A DNA stretch of 64,000 nt from CAYRHS01 sp964424125 (GTDB lineage Bacteria; Actinomycetota; Acidimicrobiia; IMCC26256; JAOSJL01): assembly GCA_964424125.1 (NCBI GenBank), contig CAYRHS010000001.1, forward strand, positions 12,694-76,693, given 5' to 3'. Made by a program: the position numbers and the translations under genes. This document shows, piece after piece, positions 60,924-64,000 of the stretch. Each line of letters begins with the position of its first letter. Positions within the stretch are counted from its first letter, which is position 1. The notes below the pieces were generated by a model. It did no database searches, was not told the DNA's origin, and saw only the letters and a list, made by a program, of their open reading frames with translations.

Positions 60924-62446
60924 CTCCCCCCGCTCCCTTCCTTCTTGCTCTCGGTAGCGCTCGTCTCTCTGCTGTCCGGCCACACCCCCGTCGCGAGAGG
61001 TGGTCGCCGGTGATGCCACGGCCGCGCCGCCTCGAGCTGGGCCGCCAGTCGGACGAGGGTCGCCTCGTCGGCCGGGCGGCCGACGAGCTGGGCACCGACC
61101 GGGAGCCCCTCGGCGTCGAGTCCGGCGGGAACGGCCAAGGCGGGCTGGCCGGTCACGCTGAACTGGGCGGTGAACTGCACCGCGTGCAACATGGCCAGAG
61201 CCTCCTCGGGATGGTCCTCGTAGAAGCCGATCCGGGTCGGCCGACAGGCGATGACCGGGGTCAGCAAGACGTCGTGGTCCCCGAAGAACGACACGATCGC
61301 CCTCGAGGTCTGCGCGGCGAGATGCTGCGCGCGAGCGAAGTCCGTGGCCCGTGCTTCGCGGCCGAGCTCGACGAGGAGCTGCTGGCTCGGTTCCAGCGTC
61401 TTGACCGGCGGCATCAAACCCGCGTCCGACATCCACGCGTACTTGACGCCGTACATCACGTGGAGGGGCAACGCGCGCTCGTCGGGAAACAGCCCGCGGC
61501 CCGGCCAGTCGTCGACCTCCTCGACACGGTGCCCGAGCTCTTCCAGCGCAGTGGCAACCTTGCGGGTTCCTTCCTTGTTGCCGGGCGCGATGTCCACACC
61601 GTCGGCACCGCGCGTAGTCCACGCGATGCGTAGTGACCCGGGGTCCCGGCCGACCTCGTCGGCAAAGGGGCGCGCCGGCGGTGGGGCCCAGAAGGCGTCC
61701 CCGGTGACATAGCCCTCCATCGCGTCGAGCATCCCCGCGACATCGGCGACGGTACGACCGAGCGGGCCGTGTGTGAACTCGAATGCCTGTGGATCGGGAG
61801 CGGCCGAGACCCGCCCCCGGGAAGGCTTCAACCCCAAGAGCCCGCACCATCCCGCGGGAATGCGGACCGATCCTCCGTCGTCGGTTCCGTGCGCGACGGA
61901 GCAGAGGCCGGCTGCGAGGGATGCGCCCGCGCCGCCCGACGACCCGCCGGGCGTGTAGTCGGGATCCCACGGGTTCCGGCAGGGTCCGTATGCCGCGGGC
62001 TCCGTGTAGATGCCCCCCGCGAATTCGGGCGTGTTGGACTTGCCGATCACGATGAAACCGGCGTCCTCCATCTTCGTGATCACGGCCGCGCTGGTGTCCG
62101 GCACGCGGTCCGTCCAGGCCGCGGTGGCACACGTGGTCCGGACGCCCGCGGTGTCGACCAGGTCCTTCACCGACAGCGGGATGCCGAGAAACGGCGGGAG
62201 ATCGCCGTCGTCCATGACACGCTGCTCCGCCCGACGAGCGTCCGCCCGTGCGTGATCGGCGGCAACCGTGATGTAACAGCCGAGCTGCGGGTTCAACCGT
62301 TCGATTCGATCGAGGTACGTCCGGACCAGCTCGACGGGAGACAGCTCGTGCTCGCGAATGAGCTTCGCCTGCCGGACCGCGGGCATGAATGCGAGGTCGG
62401 CGGTGCTGTCGTCGCCGGGTGTCTGCGCGATCGCGGTGTCGGTCAC
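60920..62446 (-). CDS. Amidase-signature family hydrolase
   Basis: 508 residues. Lys94 in GIPLSVKDLVDT, PGGSSGGAGAS at 167-176 with the cis-Ser, nucleophile Ser193 in GTDDGGSVRIP; C-terminal FSVTGQPALAVPAGLDAEGLPVGAQLVG. Complete. It is a different branch from the amidase at 2281. GTG start overlaps the upstream small gene (GTGA), and its own stop overlaps the binding-protein start, so the four genes 63935-59700 form one tightly coupled operon. It may release an acid from an imported amide. Confidence 0.9.
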   Translation of the reverse strand: MTDTAIAQTPGDDSTADLAFMPAVRQAKLIREHELSPVELVRTYLDRIERLNPQLGCYITVAADHARADARRAEQRVMDDGDLPPFLGIPLSVKDLVDTAGVRTTCATAAWTDRVPDTSAAVITKMEDAGFIVIGKSNTPEFAGGIYTEPAAYGPCRNPWDPDYTPGGSSGGAGASLAAGLCSVAHGTDDGGSVRIPAGWCGLLGLKPSRGRVSAAPDPQAFEFTHGPLGRTVADVAGMLDAMEGYVTGDAFWAPPPARPFADEVGRDPGSLRIAWTTRGADGVDIAPGNKEGTRKVATALEELGHRVEEVDDWPGRGLFPDERALPLHVMYGVKYAWMSDAGLMPPVKTLEPSQQLLVELGREARATDFARAQHLAAQTSRAIVSFFGDHDVLLTPVIACRPTRIGFYEDHPEEALAMLHAVQFTAQFSVTGQPALAVPAGLDAEGLPVGAQLVGRPADEATLVRLAAQLEAARPWHHRRPPLATGVWPDSRETSATESKKEGSGGR

Positions 62447-62757
62447 GCGTCGCCTCCGGCGTGGACGGACGCGATGTCCGAGTCCACCCAGAGGGTGCGG
62501 CCGAAGGTCTCGGGGTCGATCCCGGCCCGGGACAGGAACTCGGCGCGTTGCTCCATGTCGTAGGTGGCGTACGCGCGCTCGAACGCGTCGACCGATTCCC
62601 AGCGTTCGAGCATCGTGACGTGGTCGGGATCGTCGTGCGCCTGCATGACCTGGATCGAGAGGAAGCCGTCGGGGTGTTCGACGTCACCGATGAGCCACTC
62701 GAACGCGGCCTTGAAGCGCTCGTAGTCGGGGACCCGTGCGGTCGCCTGGAGCAACAT
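62443..62757 (-). CDS. Small antibiotic-biosynthesis-monooxygenase-like (ABM) protein
   Basis: 104 residues, ferredoxin-like dimeric alpha/beta barrel type. LLQATARVPDYERFKAAFEWLI and HVTMLERWESVDAFERAYATYD are the strand-helix repeats of the ABM/dabb fold. Members range from cofactor-free monooxygenases to proteins of unknown role. ATG at 62755-62757 with a GGGAGG site. Between an amidohydrolase and an amidase in the same operon, 17 nt after the former. Confidence 0.75.
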   Translation of the reverse strand: MLLQATARVPDYERFKAAFEWLIGDVEHPDGFLSIQVMQAHDDPDHVTMLERWESVDAFERAYATYDMEQRAEFLSRAGIDPETFGRTLWVDSDIASVHAGGDA

Positions 62758-62774
62758 CTTCCCTCCCGTCCGGA

Positions 62775-63935
62775 TCAGCCGAGGTCGAGTTGGTAGAGCT
62801 CGGACGCGTTGCGCCACAGGATCTTGTCCTGCACCTCCTGTGGCATCTGCTCGAGACCGTTGCGCCGGGCCGCCTCCACCTCCTCGCCGTAGAGGCAGGT
62901 GGGGTGGGGGAAGTCGGTCTCGAAGAGGATGCGGTCTGCTCCGATGGCCTCGACATGCCACGGCTCGAGCCGCTCGAACCAGTAGTTCACGTAGACCTGG
63001 CGGCGGAAGAGGTCGCTCGGCCGGAGGTCACCGAACTCCGGCTTCTCCCTCCAGACCTTGCTCTTCTCGAAGTGGTAGTCGCAGGACTCGAGCACGAACG
63101 GCACCCATCCGAGCCCGCTCTCGACCGAGACGAACTTGAGCTCGGGGAATCGCGGCAGGACCCCGGACAGCAAAAGGTCGGTCACCTGCTGGCCGTTGTC
63201 GAGGAAGGACGCGGTCGAGACACGCGCGGTCGTGACGGCAGGCCCGTCGAGCAGGATCCTGGCGGGGGCCAGGTGCTCCGAGAGGTCGCCGTTGGCGGTG
63301 TGGAAGCTGACCGAGAGTCTCGCGTCCTCGCAGACCTGCCACAGGGGGTCCCAGTGCCGGTCACCCAGATAGGGCTGGTCGTGCAGGTGCGGCGCGCCGG
63401 TCATCACGATCCCACGGAAGCCGCGCGCGGCGACCCGTTCGATCTCCACCACGGCGGCACGGACGTCCCAGTACGGCACCACGGCCATCGGCACGAAGCG
63501 CTCCGGAGCGACCGAGACCCATTCGAGCTGGAAGTCGTTGTACGCGCGCACGTGCGCGCACGAGAGCTCGACGTCGGGATGACCGCTGAGCGGGTCGACG
63601 ACGAGACCCCCCGCGATGTTGGGGTAGAGGACCGCGATGCGCACGCCCGATGCGTCCATCGCCTCGAGACGCCGCTTCGGGTCGTAGGTCGCGGGGTGCG
63701 CGTCGGCGAGGGTTCGCGGCGACGAGGGGAAGGGCTCGTCCCAACCGAACATGCACCCGGCCCAGGCGTTGAGCAACGGCTGCTCGCCGATCGCCCACAC
63801 CTCGGCCTTGCGCGTGTCGTCCCAGCGGACGTGCATGCGCCGATCGCCCCACGACTCGGGCAGCCTGCTGGTCCACAGGTCGGCGGGCTCGGTGATGTGC
63901 GTGTCGGTGTCGACGATGACCGCGGACTGCGCCAC
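62775..63935 (-). CDS. Amidohydrolase family 2 (ACMSD-like) metal-dependent hydrolase/decarboxylase
   Basis: 386 residues, TIM-barrel amidohydrolase_2. Start VIVDTDTHITEPADLW with the first metal-site His, RGIVMTGAPHLHDQPYLG region with further His, SFHTANGD, KFVSVESGLGWVPF and the late Asp in ILFETDFPHPT. Relatives include ACMSD and other non-oxidative decarboxylases and hydrolases in aromatic and steroid catabolism; which applies is not clear. GTG start. First gene of the operon to 59700, with palindromic site 9 18 bp upstream. Confidence 0.88.
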   Translation of the reverse strand: MAQSAVIVDTDTHITEPADLWTSRLPESWGDRRMHVRWDDTRKAEVWAIGEQPLLNAWAGCMFGWDEPFPSSPRTLADAHPATYDPKRRLEAMDASGVRIAVLYPNIAGGLVVDPLSGHPDVELSCAHVRAYNDFQLEWVSVAPERFVPMAVVPYWDVRAAVVEIERVAARGFRGIVMTGAPHLHDQPYLGDRHWDPLWQVCEDARLSVSFHTANGDLSEHLAPARILLDGPAVTTARVSTASFLDNGQQVTDLLLSGVLPRFPELKFVSVESGLGWVPFVLESCDYHFEKSKVWREKPEFGDLRPSDLFRRQVYVNYWFERLEPWHVEAIGADRILFETDFPHPTCLYGEEVEAARRNGLEQMPQEVQDKILWRNASELYQLDLG

Positions 63936-63953
63936 CCGTGCCGCCCCCCCGAG

Positions 63954-63969
63954 CCGAACAGTCGTTCAC
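63954..63969 (+). promoter_or_regulatory. 16-bp palindromic operator-like site 9
   Basis: CCGAACAGTCGTTCAC; right half and the AAC of the left half fit the family. In front of the amidohydrolase-amidase operon. Confidence 0.55.
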
Positions 63970-64000
63970 ACTACGACGAGGCCGTTCCCTCGTCAAAGGA

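Noticed and set aside
9483..63969. The palindromes as KstR sites
   Set aside because: The KstR motif has AAC and GTT spaced by 2; these sites have a spacing of 4 in all nine copies.
1..64000. CRISPR array, rRNA, transposase or integrase gene
   Set aside because: No regularly spaced repeats, no rRNA segments and no recognisable transposase or integrase protein were seen on either strand.

Overview
The window is GC-rich, densely packed DNA from an actinobacterium. Pointers are a WhiB7-type regulator, a TIGR03084 DinB-like protein, many GTG starts and 1-4 nt stop/start overlaps. The style (Liv-type transporters mixed with acyl-CoA genes) suggests the Acidimicrobiia, but that is inference. A run of ten Ns at 38500-38509 shows a draft scaffold.

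Left end (1-9.4 kb): an accessory, scarred stretch. A complete tRNA-Val (4535-4607, minus) is followed 3.7 kb downstream by a displaced copy of its 3' half (842-883). This is the usual footprint of an element inserted in a tRNA gene. Three weaker tRNA 3'-half fragments, an amidase fragment, a broken ABC-2 permease and a complete amidase lie nearby. Then come whiB7 with an intact attenuator-type leader, a serine hydrolase and two overlapping inositol-monophosphatase family genes.

Middle (9.5-41.3 kb): acyl-CoA and lipid metabolism. It holds two SDRs/P450 oxidation genes in tandem, an FAD-linked 2-hydroxyacid oxidase, an MFS transporter, two copies of a divergent [crotonase A - crotonase B <-> acyl-CoA synthetase] module, a thiolase beside a KAS-III/HMG-CoA-synthase-like protein fused to DUF35, a wax-ester synthase/DGAT, an AMACR-type CoA-transferase family protein, two lipobox Liv-type substrate-binding proteins, and one polypeptide that appears to contain all four Liv ABC domains (LivH-LivM-LivG-LivF, interrupted by the assembly gap).

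Right (41.3-64 kb): a second Liv system in which LivHMG is one protein and LivF is fused to an MFS permease, facing its own binding protein. Then come a CocE-type acyl esterase, two mirrored [acyl-CoA ligase - acyl-CoA carboxylase beta] operons (one with TetR and SDR, one with an AMACR-type protein), a binding-protein gene stopped by an in-frame TAG, an amidase, a small monooxygenase-like protein and an amidohydrolase.

Read together, the genes look like an uptake-and-degradation programme for branched or polycyclic carboxylic acids (isoprenoid or steroid side-chain type): import by Liv-type transporters, CoA activation by five ligases, epimerisation by AMACR-like proteins, carboxylation, hydration, oxidation and thiolysis, with storage through the wax-ester synthase. 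No acyl-CoA dehydrogenase and no biotin carboxylase is present, so the pathway must be completed elsewhere. Nine intergenic copies of a 16-bp palindrome (about GTTAAC-N4-GTTCAC) lie in front of most of these operons and probably define one regulon. A different 16-mer, CTACTTTCCATTCATT, stands at both ends of the LivHMG/MFS-LivF cluster.
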